A stretch of DNA of 10,061 nt. Origin: Christensenellaceae bacterium. Its GTDB lineage: Bacteria; Bacillota; Clostridia; Christensenellales; SZUA-584. This document shows positions 1-5,599 of the stretch, one piece after another (the first letter of the stretch is position 1; each line of letters starts with the position of its first letter). Location: the NCBI GenBank assembly GCA_012719815.1, contig JAAXZP010000123.1, positions 1 to 10,061 of the forward strand, in the 5' to 3' direction. Position numbers and translations under genes: made by a program. The notes below the pieces were generated by a model. The model worked only from the letters and a program-made list of their open reading frames with translations. It was not told the DNA's origin and made no database searches.

Positions 1-6
1 GGTATA

Positions 7-591
7 ATGACGGACGTACTGACAAATATTGATCAATATCTTCATGAACACCTGGACGCCGATCGGCTCCAGCATTCCAGGAATACCGCTGAAGTCGCCG
101 TGGAATTGGCCAAAAGGTACGGCGCAGATGAACACAAGGCGCTGGTGGCTGGTCTGCTGCACGACGTGGCCAAAGGAATTTGCCGGCATGGCATGTTGAA
201 TGTGGCGGAGCAATACCACGTGGATGCCGACGAGGTGGAGAAAGCGAATCCTGAGTTGCTGCACGGCAAGCTGGCTGCCGCCATGGTCAAAACCGACCTC
301 GGCATCAGCGACGACGAAATACTGTCCGCCATACGCTGGCATACCACAGGCCGCGCCAACATGTCCCTGCTGGAGAAGATCATTTATCTCGCCGACCTCA
401 TCGAGCCGAGCCGGGAGTTTGCAGGCATTGACGAGATACGCAAGCTTGCATACCAGGATATCGATGAAGCGATGCTTGTCGCCCTAAAGCAGGTGATGGA
501 CTTTGTCAAAGGCAGAGGTTTTATGCTGCACCCGAGCAGCATGGAAGCCTATCAATATATTGAGAACATAAGGAGGAACATAAAAGCTTGA
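7..591 (+). CDS. yqeK: YqeK-family HD-domain symmetrical Ap4A hydrolase
   Basis: The predicted protein (194 residues) is a metal-dependent HD-superfamily phosphohydrolase. Family knowledge: YqeK proteins cleave diadenosine tetraphosphate symmetrically to two ADP and act in the cytoplasm. Visible metal-ligand candidates are H23 in the 'LQHS' motif, H52-D53 in 'GLLHDVAKG', H86 in 'LLHGKLAA', H112 in 'IRWHTTG' and D130 in 'IYLADLIEPSR', in the order and spacing expected of the family; the length is also normal for YqeK. The ATG lies six bases from the window edge, so its ribosome binding site is not visible. The TGA overlaps the TTG start of rsfS, so the two are almost certainly cotranscribed and translationally coupled, as in the usual nadD-yqeK-rsfS block. 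The identity is secure; the enzymatic activity is inferred from the family. Confidence 0.93.
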   Translation: MTDVLTNIDQYLHEHLDADRLQHSRNTAEVAVELAKRYGADEHKALVAGLLHDVAKGICRHGMLNVAEQYHVDADEVEKANPELLHGKLAAAMVKTDLGISDDEILSAIRWHTTGRANMSLLEKIIYLADLIEPSREFAGIDEIRKLAYQDIDEAMLVALKQVMDFVKGRGFMLHPSSMEAYQYIENIRRNIKA

Positions 592-968
592 AAATTGGTT
601 TTAGCGATGACGTAATCAGCGCGGCAAAACTGTTGTTTTCCGAGAAAGCGGAAGACGTGTATGTCATCAATGTATCGCATCTGACCATTGTGGCCGATTA
701 CTTCATATTAGCCAGCGGCCGCTCAGACGTACATGTCAAATCGCTCTGCGATGAGATCAGCAAGTACATGAATGATAAGGGTTACATAATGCTCAGCATG
801 GAAGGGTATCGCGAAGGCCGCTGGATCGTAATCGACTACGGCGATATACTGGTTCATATCTTCCACAAGCGCGAGCGCGAGTTTTACGGCCTGGAGCGGC
901 TGTGGGTCGACGGAAACAACTACCGTGTGATCACAGATGCCGATATGGAAGCCGGTGCGCCCCAATAA
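588..968 (+). CDS. rsfS: Ribosomal silencing factor RsfS
   Basis: The 126-residue protein belongs to the RsfS/YbeB/Iojap family. These small proteins bind ribosomal protein L14 (uL14) on the large subunit and block joining of the 30S and 50S subunits, lowering translation during starvation. Family landmarks are 'DYFILASGRSDVHVKSL' (residues 37-53), 'MEGYREGRWIVIDYGDILVHIFHKREREFYGLERLW' spread over residues 71-106, and a short variable C-terminus. The start is a TTG at 588, overlapping the yqeK stop (TTGA). AGGAGG at 571-576, eleven bases upstream, supports it, and no suitable ATG is nearby. Coupling to yqeK is the common Firmicute arrangement. I see no sign of degradation. Confidence 0.95.
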   Translation: MKIGFSDDVISAAKLLFSEKAEDVYVINVSHLTIVADYFILASGRSDVHVKSLCDEISKYMNDKGYIMLSMEGYREGRWIVIDYGDILVHIFHKREREFYGLERLWVDGNNYRVITDADMEAGAPQ

Positions 969-1140
969 TCAAATCGAACCGAACAGGAGATAAGCCCTTC
1001 CAGAAAATATAAAGGGGCGCTTATGAACCGCACCCCACGGTATCAGTAAAAAATAATTTGCCTGATTTAAGAACTGGTATTTTGCTGTTGGATTTTACGG
1101 GGCTGGTTTTCAAGCAGCATACCGCAGCCCTTTCCCTGCG

Positions 1141-1159
1141 GGCACTGGATGTGCCTTTT
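1141..1159 (+). terminator. Possible weak intrinsic terminator downstream of rsfS
   Basis: GGCAC (1141-1145) and GTGCC (1151-1155) form a five-base-pair stem (six with a G-U pair) around a TGGAT loop, followed directly by TTTT at 1156-1159. It is the best hairpin-plus-T signal after rsfS, although it lies about 170 bases past the stop codon and the T-run is short. It competes with the stem CCGCAG/CTGCGG just upstream (1122-1141). Confidence 0.35.
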
Positions 1160-1338
1160 ATATTTCCCGGTCAAAACACGCGCCGGCCGCAGATAAACAT
1201 CTTTTTCCAATAGCTTGAGCCTAAAATGTTTTTGGCTATCCGGATTCCCCCAGAGTTGGAGGACGCGTCTATCATATAACCGTCAGAACAATGGCGGCCG
1301 CTCCGGCAGCGATGTATGCTATTCTGATTTTCCATACG

Positions 1339-1381
1339 GAATTCTTGTGTCGAACTGCACTGAATTCTTGTGTCGAACTGC
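1339..1381. repeat. Tandem direct repeat, two perfect 20-base copies with 23-base period
   Basis: The sequence gaattcttgtgtcgaactgc occurs at 1339-1358 and again, identical, at 1362-1381, separated by 'act'. Each copy begins with an EcoRI-type GAATTC hexamer. The period of 23 is not a multiple of three, so a reading frame through both copies would read them differently, which argues against a coding repeat. Two identical copies may come from slippage, a duplicated protein-binding site, or a relic of a larger repeat family. I see no third copy in the window. Confidence 0.9.
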
Positions 1382-1531
1382 GCGGCTTTCATTGGCCGGC
1401 TTTGCATCATAACGGTTCCGCTTTCCCGGCTGCACGTTTAACGGTGCGGTTTGCAGGCGTTTGCTCGGCCTTACTCTATTCATCAGGCCATACAGACCTT
1501 TGGCTGCGGACTGTAAAACCGTATTACAATA

Positions 1532-1610
1532 CCTCTTAATCAGTGCCTTTTTAAAAAAACGTAATATATACGTAACAGAATTGTAACTTTTATTATACAC
1601 TGATGAGAGG
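1532..1610. repeat. AT-rich segment bounded by imperfect inverted repeat
   Basis: CCTCT-ta-ATCAGTG at 1532-1545 is the inverted match of CACTGAT-g-AGAGG at 1598-1610: twelve paired bases with a small internal asymmetry. The 52 bases between are very AT-rich and contain a second, perfect hairpin (ACGTA-ATATA-TACGT, 1559-1573). The triplet ATA flanks both outer ends (1529-1531 and 1611-1613), which could be a target duplication or chance. It may be a miniature inverted-repeat element, or the large 3' structure of the transcript of the minus-strand TIM-barrel gene, whose stop codon lies 26 bases away. Confidence 0.5.
1553..1573 (-). terminator. Possible terminator of the minus-strand TIM-barrel gene
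   Basis: Read on the minus strand, ACGTA and TACGT pair around a five-base TATAT loop, and the stem runs into a stretch of seven T residues (the A-run at 1553-1559 of the plus strand). It lies about 63 bases beyond the stop codon of the 1636-2301 gene. The stem is short and AT-rich, so it would be weak unless the outer inverted repeat (1532-1610) adds stability. Confidence 0.3.
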
Positions 1611-1635
1611 ATAATGCAAGACTTTTATGATTTCA

Positions 1636-2301
1636 TTAATGTTCCAGCCGGTATTTCTCCATCAGCTGCTTGAATATCTCCGCCGACGTGGGCGGCGTGT
1701 ATGTGATGGCGTTGGCTCCGGCTTCTATCGTGCTGCGAATGGATTCCGGCGTAGGCCCTCCCGTCGCGATGATGGGCACTTCCGGATAGCGCTTGCGGAT
1801 GCTGCGGACGATATCCGGCGTTTTTGAAGCGCCCGATACGTTGAGTATGCTGGCGCCTGCCTTCAGCCGCGCATCGATGTCCGTGCCCTCGGATACCACC
1901 GTAACCACGATGGGGATATCGATGCGGTCTCGCACCATGCGGATAACCTCGTTGGTCGTGGGTGCGTTGACCACCACACCAATAGCACCCTGATTTTCCG
2001 CGTCCATCGCCAGGCTGACCACGCGCTTGCCGGTGGTGGTACCGCCGCCCACCCCGCAGAACACGGGTATATCCGAAACGGTGATGATGGCATGGGTAAT
2101 AGCGGGCTGCGGCGTAAACGGATAGACGGCGATAACTGCGTTGGCATTGCAGTTCTTGATCAGCGCCACATCGGTGGTGAATATGAGCGACTTGATCAGC
2201 TTGCCGAATATTCGGATGCCGCTGACCTCATTGATGATCTCCGGCACACGCACCATGTGTCTTCGAAGGTTTCCCTGGATTTCCGGTATAAAAATGCTCA
2301 T
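1636..2301 (-). CDS. TIM-barrel phosphate-binding protein ('hydrolase'-labelled family)
   Basis: This 221-residue protein resembles a conserved clostridial family that I recall being labelled only 'hydrolase'; its reaction is unknown to me. The sequence reads as an alternating beta/alpha barrel: 'KSLIFTTDVALIKNCNANAVIAVYPFTP' spread over residues 37-64, 'IPVFCGVGGGTTTGKRVVSLA' around 79-98, 'GAIGVVVNAPTTNEVI' at 105-120, 'IPIVVTVVSEGTDIDARLKAGA' around 129-150, and 'VPIIATGGPTPESI' (175-188) with 'EAGANAITYTPPT' (193-205), which looks like the C-terminal phosphate-binding loops of ribulose-phosphate-binding barrels. I chose the ATG at 2301 because GGAGGG (2308-2313) sits six bases upstream; an upstream in-frame start at 2367 would add 22 residues unlike the family. 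A weak promoter and a palindrome lie upstream. No catalytic residues can be assigned with confidence. Confidence 0.8.
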   Translation of the reverse strand: MSIFIPEIQGNLRRHMVRVPEIINEVSGIRIFGKLIKSLIFTTDVALIKNCNANAVIAVYPFTPQPAITHAIITVSDIPVFCGVGGGTTTGKRVVSLAMDAENQGAIGVVVNAPTTNEVIRMVRDRIDIPIVVTVVSEGTDIDARLKAGASILNVSGASKTPDIVRSIRKRYPEVPIIATGGPTPESIRSTIEAGANAITYTPPTSAEIFKQLMEKYRLEH

Positions 2302-2350
2302 GGCCAACCCTCCTGAAACAATTGGATGAGCCCCGCTTGAAGGGGGGTGA

Positions 2351-2363
2351 TGATACTCTATCA
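2351..2363. promoter_or_regulatory. 13-base palindrome at the putative promoter of the TIM-barrel gene
   Basis: TGATA-CTC-TATCA is a perfect inverted repeat with five-base arms. On the minus strand it overlaps the candidate -10 box and would block polymerase if bound by a repressor. No regulator gene is adjacent, and arms of this length can occur by chance. Confidence 0.35.
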
Positions 2364-2383
2364 GCAAAAAGGCTTTTCACCAA
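2355..2383 (-). promoter_or_regulatory. Candidate sigma-A promoter of the TIM-barrel gene
   Basis: On the minus strand TTGGTG (2383-2378) is followed, after 17 bases, by TAGAGT (2360-2355), which is preceded by TGA as in an extended -10. It lies about 55 bases upstream of the ATG at 2301, in the 160-base gap after the GIY-YIG-like gene. Both boxes are imperfect, and read-through from the upstream genes is also possible since I see no terminator between them. Confidence 0.35.
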
Positions 2384-2461
2384 GGATTAAGAACCGGATA
2401 CTGTTTTGACGATGCTTCAAGGTAAGAAGTTCCTGAGAGATGCCAAAATCATCCTAATCAG

Positions 2462-2833
2462 TTAATATACTTTATGAAGGGCCATGGCGCTATTCATACC
2501 GGCCAGGAGATGCCCCGGCGGGTACGATATCAAATAGCGCCTTAAGCTCGTCCTGAAATCGCCGTCGGATTGGCCCTCCTTCTGCACCAGAGTCTCCAGC
2601 ACATCGAAGCGGAAGCTTTGTCCGCCCAATCTAGCCCAGTCGTCCCGCAGCTGCGGGTGCACGCAGCTATTCATCTGCTGTGCAAATACAAAGCGGTTCC
2701 GGCTGCCTTTCAGGTCCGTCGTGATACTGTGAATTCTTTTGCCTGTTACAACATTGGTAATCGCATAGACCCCGCCTACCGAAGGTCGTGCTTTGTAGCT
2801 TTTTAGAAGCTGCTTTTTTCTTAGTTTATCCAT
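2462..2833 (-). CDS. Small GIY-YIG nuclease-like protein
   Basis: This 123-residue protein resembles a small stand-alone GIY-YIG family of Firmicutes. After a basic N-terminus ('MDKLRKKQLLKSYKAR'), 'GGVYAITNVVTGKRIH' (20-35) matches the first GIY strand, with GVY at 21-23. The usual second 'YIG' half is not clear: the equivalent stretch reads 'KRIHSITTDLKGSRNRF'. The stretch 'FRFDVLETLVQKEGQSDGDFRTSLRRY' spans residues 74-100 and holds a candidate catalytic glutamate, E80. Canonical members cut DNA one strand at a time using Tyr, Arg and Glu; with the second half degenerate, activity is uncertain. Its ATG (2833) directly abuts the TGA of the DUF6530-like gene, and only a weak GGGA lies upstream, so translation is probably coupled. 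It may act on the same target as that neighbour, which is inference. Confidence 0.75.
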   Translation of the reverse strand: MDKLRKKQLLKSYKARPSVGGVYAITNVVTGKRIHSITTDLKGSRNRFVFAQQMNSCVHPQLRDDWARLGGQSFRFDVLETLVQKEGQSDGDFRTSLRRYLISYPPGHLLAGMNSAMALHKVY

Positions 2834-3313
2834 TCAATATCCCAAATCCTTCAGCACGCGTGATAATACGAAAAGCCGCTCACCGATCAGTTCATCGTTT
2901 TTTGACAATACTTCCGCAACCAGACGAATCTCCTCATCGATCATGGGGTTGTCCGTACACACGGCTATTGTCATCGCGTCGCCCTGAAGGCCCACCCGGT
3001 CAATCACCGGCTGAGCCGGGTCATACAGCTTTTCGTAACGGTACGCCTCGCGGAAATGCTTCAGCGCCCGGCAGACGAATATCGCCAAATCCAGCACGCG
3101 GTGCAGCGGCAGCTCTTCCGATTGCCGCGACCATTTTTCTCCGGTATGGCGCCATACCTTGGCGGAAACATCCAATCTCCCGCGGTCGTTCCATTGCGCC
3201 AGCCCCACCGAGAGCCCCTTGGCGTCGGATTCATACGCAATCCGTCCGTCCACATTCTCGTAATCTTCGGCCACGATGACCGGTTTGTGTTTCAATGTTG
3301 TCGGAATCTTCAT
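2834..3313 (-). CDS. DUF6530-like protein of unknown function
   Basis: The 159-residue soluble protein looks to me like the DUF6530 family, whose function is unknown. Characteristic stretches are 'KIPTTLKHKPVIVAEDYENV' at the N-terminus, 'DAKGLSVGLAQWNDRGRLDVSAKVWRHTGEKWSRQSEELPLHRVLDLAI' in the middle and 'LSKNDELIGERLFVLSRVLKDLGY' at the C-terminus. There is no signal peptide, membrane segment or recognisable catalytic motif. I place the start at the ATG at 3313 because GGAG (3320-3323) lies six bases upstream. An in-frame ATG at 3325 has no ribosome binding site and lies inside the operator-like palindrome. It is the first gene of a tight operon with the GIY-YIG-like gene and has a strong promoter. 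The family assignment is from memory of conserved text, not a search. Confidence 0.75.
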   Translation of the reverse strand: MKIPTTLKHKPVIVAEDYENVDGRIAYESDAKGLSVGLAQWNDRGRLDVSAKVWRHTGEKWSRQSEELPLHRVLDLAIFVCRALKHFREAYRYEKLYDPAQPVIDRVGLQGDAMTIAVCTDNPMIDEEIRLVAEVLSKNDELIGERLFVLSRVLKDLGY

Positions 3314-3323
3314 TTGGCACTCC

Positions 3324-3340
3324 ATTAGTAATTTACTAAT
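3324..3340. promoter_or_regulatory. Perfect 17-base palindrome, likely operator of the DUF6530/GIY-YIG unit
   Basis: ATTAGTAA-T-TTACTAAT is a perfect inverted repeat with eight-base arms and one central base. An additional half-site, TTACTTAT at 3341-3348, follows directly and overlaps the -10 box. On the minus strand the palindrome begins three bases after the -10 hexamer and covers the expected transcription start, a classic position for a repressor site. No regulator is encoded next to it. Confidence 0.65.
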
Positions 3341-3343
3341 TTA

Positions 3344-3372
3344 CTTATATCGTAATTTCTGCCCGGTGTCAA
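3344..3372 (-). promoter_or_regulatory. Strong sigma-A promoter of the DUF6530/GIY-YIG unit
   Basis: On the minus strand a consensus -35 box TTGACA (3372-3367) is followed after exactly 17 bases by TATAAG (3349-3344), one base from consensus. Transcription would begin near 3337, inside the palindrome, giving a leader of roughly 25 bases before the ATG at 3313. It is the best promoter in the window and drives genes of unknown function. Confidence 0.8.
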
Positions 3373-3381
3373 GGCCTACGG

Positions 3382-3410
3382 TTGTCGGAGGACTTTAACT
3401 ATGGTAAGAT
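3382..3410 (+). promoter_or_regulatory. Sigma-A promoter of the DUF1538/PII-like operon
   Basis: TTGTCG (3382-3387) and TAAGAT (3405-3410) are separated by 17 bases, and TGG immediately before the -10 box resembles an extended -10. Its -35 box lies only nine bases from the -35 box of the divergent promoter, so the two could interfere or be controlled together. The leader to the TTG start would be about 50 bases. Confidence 0.65.
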
Positions 3411-3470
3411 AAAAACGACGGACGAAACGGTCCTTGTTTTCTTATTTTTAGTTGCTGCAGGGGGTTCGTA

Positions 3471-4955
3471 TTGAGCGCGCTGACACAAAAACTCAAGGAA
3501 GTAAGCTTAACCGTTGTGCCCATCGTGATCATCGTGCTGATACTGCATTTTGTTGTCACGCCCTTGGATTCGATGGAGCTGTACCGTTTCCTTATCGGAG
3601 CGGCGCTGATCATCATCGGCATGTCCATCTTTCTTCTGGGCGTCGATCTGTGCATCACGCCGCTGGGCAACCTTTTCGGGCACACGCTGACAAAACCCCA
3701 CAAATTGTGGGTGATAATTGCGGGCGGTCTGTTGCTGGGTTTTCTGGTGTCCGTGGCGGAGCCGGACCTGCATATACTGGCCGTGCAGGTGGAAGAAGTG
3801 ACCTCGGGCCTGATCCCCCGGCTGACGCTTGTCATCGTGGTTTCCCTCGGCATTGCGGCGTTCCTGGTTGTCGGTCTTACGCGCATTCTGTACGGCATAC
3901 CTCTTTACTGGGTATTGACCGGGCTGTATCTGATAATCGGCGTACTCTCCCTGCTGATTTCGCAGGGGTTTCTGGCCATTTCGTTCGACGCTTCGGGCGC
4001 CACCACCGGCGCGCTCACCGTTCCGTTTATTCTTGCGCTGTCGTACAGCATTTCCATAATGAAAAAGGACAGCAAGGGCTCCGAGAAAGACAGCTTCGGC
4101 CTGGTGGGCATTGCGTCCACCGGAGCAATACTCGCCGTGATGGTGATGAGCCTTGTTTCCGGTTCCGGTGAACTGACCGGCCAACTGCCGGAAGAAGCGG
4201 CAGCTAACACGCATGTTCTGGCTCCTTTTACAGCTGCTCTCCCCCATATTGCGGGAGAAAGCGCGCTGGCTTTAAGCCCGTTGCTCGTGATATTCCTGGG
4301 CTTTCAGATTTTCTCTTTTCGGCTGAAAAAGCGGCCATTTATGAGAATCATCAAAGGTTTCATCTACGCTTTTCTGGGGCTTACGCTGTTCATGCTGGGC
4401 GTTAACGCCGGCTTTATGGATGTGGGCGTATCTTTGGGACACGCGGTTGCCGCAACCGGATCCCCCGTGCTGCTGCTGCTTGTCGCGTTCGCGCTTGGAA
4501 CGGTCACGATACTCGCTGAGCCGGCAGTGCATGTGCTGACGCATCAGATCGATGAAGTGACCAGCGGTTCGGTCAGGCGGGGCTTCGTGCTGATCGCTTT
4601 GGCTGTGGGCGTGGGCCTGTCGCTGGTGCTCACCGTCATCCGAATTATTGTACCAGCAGTGCAGCTTTGGCATATACTGCTGCCGGGGTATATTATCGCT
4701 GTCGCGCTGATGTACTTTGGCCCCAAGCTCTTTATCGGCATCGCGTACGACTCGGGCGGCGTAGCCTCCGGGCCCATGACAGCAACGTTTATATTGGCGT
4801 TTACTCAGGGAGCGGCCAGTGCAACGGCCAGCGCCGACGTGCTGATCGACGGATTCGGCACTATTGCGCTGGTAGCGCTGACGCCGCTCATTACACTACA
4901 GATATTAGGCCTGATTTATCGGCGTAAAACAACAAAAGGAGACCTTATCAAATGA
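3471..4955 (+). CDS. DUF1538 tandem-repeat integral membrane protein
   Basis: The 494-residue polytopic membrane protein matches the DUF1538 family as I know it; its substrate is unknown. It consists of two homologous halves. 'VSVAEPDLHILAVQVEEVTSG' begins at residue 93 and recurs as 'VTILAEPAVHVLTHQIDEVTSG' from 345. 'FDASGATTGALTVPFILAL' (172-190) recurs as 'YDSGGVASGPMTATFILAF' (426-444). The conserved AEP...EVTSG and D(A/S)(S/G)G motifs in both halves would create a pseudo-twofold membrane core, as in transporters with inverted or direct repeats. A charged soluble linker lies around residues 197-210. The start is a TTG at 3471 with AGGGGG (3459-3464) six bases upstream; the first in-frame ATG is at residue 36, inside a conserved part. 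The stop overlaps the start of the PII-like gene, which suggests a regulated channel or transporter. Confidence 0.88.
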   Translation: MSALTQKLKEVSLTVVPIVIIVLILHFVVTPLDSMELYRFLIGAALIIIGMSIFLLGVDLCITPLGNLFGHTLTKPHKLWVIIAGGLLLGFLVSVAEPDLHILAVQVEEVTSGLIPRLTLVIVVSLGIAAFLVVGLTRILYGIPLYWVLTGLYLIIGVLSLLISQGFLAISFDASGATTGALTVPFILALSYSISIMKKDSKGSEKDSFGLVGIASTGAILAVMVMSLVSGSGELTGQLPEEAAANTHVLAPFTAALPHIAGESALALSPLLVIFLGFQIFSFRLKKRPFMRIIKGFIYAFLGLTLFMLGVNAGFMDVGVSLGHAVAATGSPVLLLLVAFALGTVTILAEPAVHVLTHQIDEVTSGSVRRGFVLIALAVGVGLSLVLTVIRIIVPAVQLWHILLPGYIIAVALMYFGPKLFIGIAYDSGGVASGPMTATFILAFTQGAASATASADVLIDGFGTIALVALTPLITLQILGLIYRRKTTKGDLIK

Positions 4956-5599
4956 AGACCTCAGGGTATTCGGCGCTCGTTGTGATCACTCCCTGTCATG
5001 CGAGCCGGGTCATCCATACCGCAAAAAAACACGGGATCCGCGGAGCCACGACAACATTGGGCAGAGGTACGGCCCACAGCCGTCTGCTCAACTTTTTGGA
5101 GCTATGCGATACCCAAAGAGAAATCGTCATCATGGTAACCGGCACGCTGACGGCCACAAAGGCAATGAAAGCGCTGTGCGATGAGCTCAGGCTCGAAAAA
5201 AAAGGCCATGGCATCGCTATCATCATTCCGCTGGATAACGTGTTCGGACTCAGTTATATGTCCAGCGGAGAACCAATTGAACAGGAGGAAGAAAGCTATA
5301 TGCACAAGGCGATATTTACCATTGTGGAAAGAGGGCAGGCCGAAGCGGTGATGGACGCAGCCACCGCAGCGGGCGCGCGCGGAGGCACCATAATCAACGC
5401 CCGCGGTTCCGGAATCCACGAAACCAGCAAGCTGTTCGCCATGGAAATCGAGCCGGAAAAAGAGATCGTGATGATCATCGCGGAAACGGCTCAGGCGGAT
5501 GCCATCACCAGCGCCATTCGGGAATCGATGCGCATCGACGAACCGGGGCGCGGCATCATATTTACTGCTCCGGTCAGCCATGCGTGCGGGCTGTATTAA
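4952..5599 (+). CDS. Protein with two fused PII-like (GlnB-type) domains
   Basis: The 215-residue cytoplasmic protein contains two PII-like ferredoxin-fold domains in one chain, roughly residues 6-105 and 117-215. Each has a beta strand at its start ('YSALVVITP', 'HKAIFTIVERG'), a helix, then a glycine-rich turn ('IRGATTTLGRGT' at 29-40; 'ARGGTIINARGSG' at 142-154) and a closing 'GHGIAIIIPLDNVFGL' (86-100... family end) or 'GRGIIFTAPVSHACGL'. PII proteins are normally trimers of single domains that bind ATP, ADP and sometimes 2-oxoglutarate and gate membrane proteins such as AmtB. I see no GlnB-type T-loop tyrosine, so uridylylation is unlikely. The ATG overlaps the DUF1538 stop (ATGA) and has AAGGAGA at 4936-4942. 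Regulation of DUF1538 is inferred from this coupling. Confidence 0.85.
   Translation: MKTSGYSALVVITPCHASRVIHTAKKHGIRGATTTLGRGTAHSRLLNFLELCDTQREIVIMVTGTLTATKAMKALCDELRLEKKGHGIAIIIPLDNVFGLSYMSSGEPIEQEEESYMHKAIFTIVERGQAEAVMDAATAAGARGGTIINARGSGIHETSKLFAMEIEPEKEIVMIIAETAQADAITSAIRESMRIDEPGRGIIFTAPVSHACGLY

Larger units (their letters stand above)
969..1635. other. 667-base intergenic region without a credible gene
   Basis: Short open frames occur on both strands here, but none has a recognisable protein sequence or a convincing start with a ribosome binding site, and the frames overlap each other. Structural content from left to right: an imperfect hairpin at 990-1024 (ATAAG/CTTAT and CCCTT/AAGGG arms with a three-base bulge, no T-run); GC-rich alternating hairpins at 1099-1141 (GGGCTG with CAGCCC, and CCGCAG with CTGCGG); a short hairpin with T-run at 1141-1159; a small hairpin at 1218-1237 (AGCC/GGCT); a direct repeat at 1339-1381; and an AT-rich inverted-repeat segment at 1532-1610. 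Both flanking genes end in this region, so it could be merely a tail-to-tail spacer, decayed DNA, or hold an unrecognised small RNA. Confidence 0.6.

Noticed and set aside
990..1024. Hairpin just after rsfS considered as its terminator
   Set aside because: The stem is bulged and is followed by GAACCGCACC rather than a T-run; the weaker hairpin at 1141-1159 at least has a TTTT.
1012..1035. Resemblance to a T-box antiterminator (AGGGTGGNACCGCG) downstream of rsfS
   Set aside because: Only scattered bases match, the conserved core is absent, and no plus-strand gene follows that it could control.
1171..1600. Short overlapping frames on both strands of the intergenic region (65 to 93 codons)
   Set aside because: No ribosome binding sites or recognisable sequence, and several simply read through the 20-base direct repeat in different frames.
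2334..2348. CCCC...GGGG inverted repeat upstream of the TIM-barrel gene considered as a terminator or attenuator
   Set aside because: Only a four-base stem with no T-run on either strand; too weak to call.
3507..4247. A 246-codon minus-strand frame inside the DUF1538 gene
   Set aside because: Composition is that of an antisense shadow (many His, Gln, Arg), with no recognisable motif; the plus-strand frame has repeated conserved membrane motifs.
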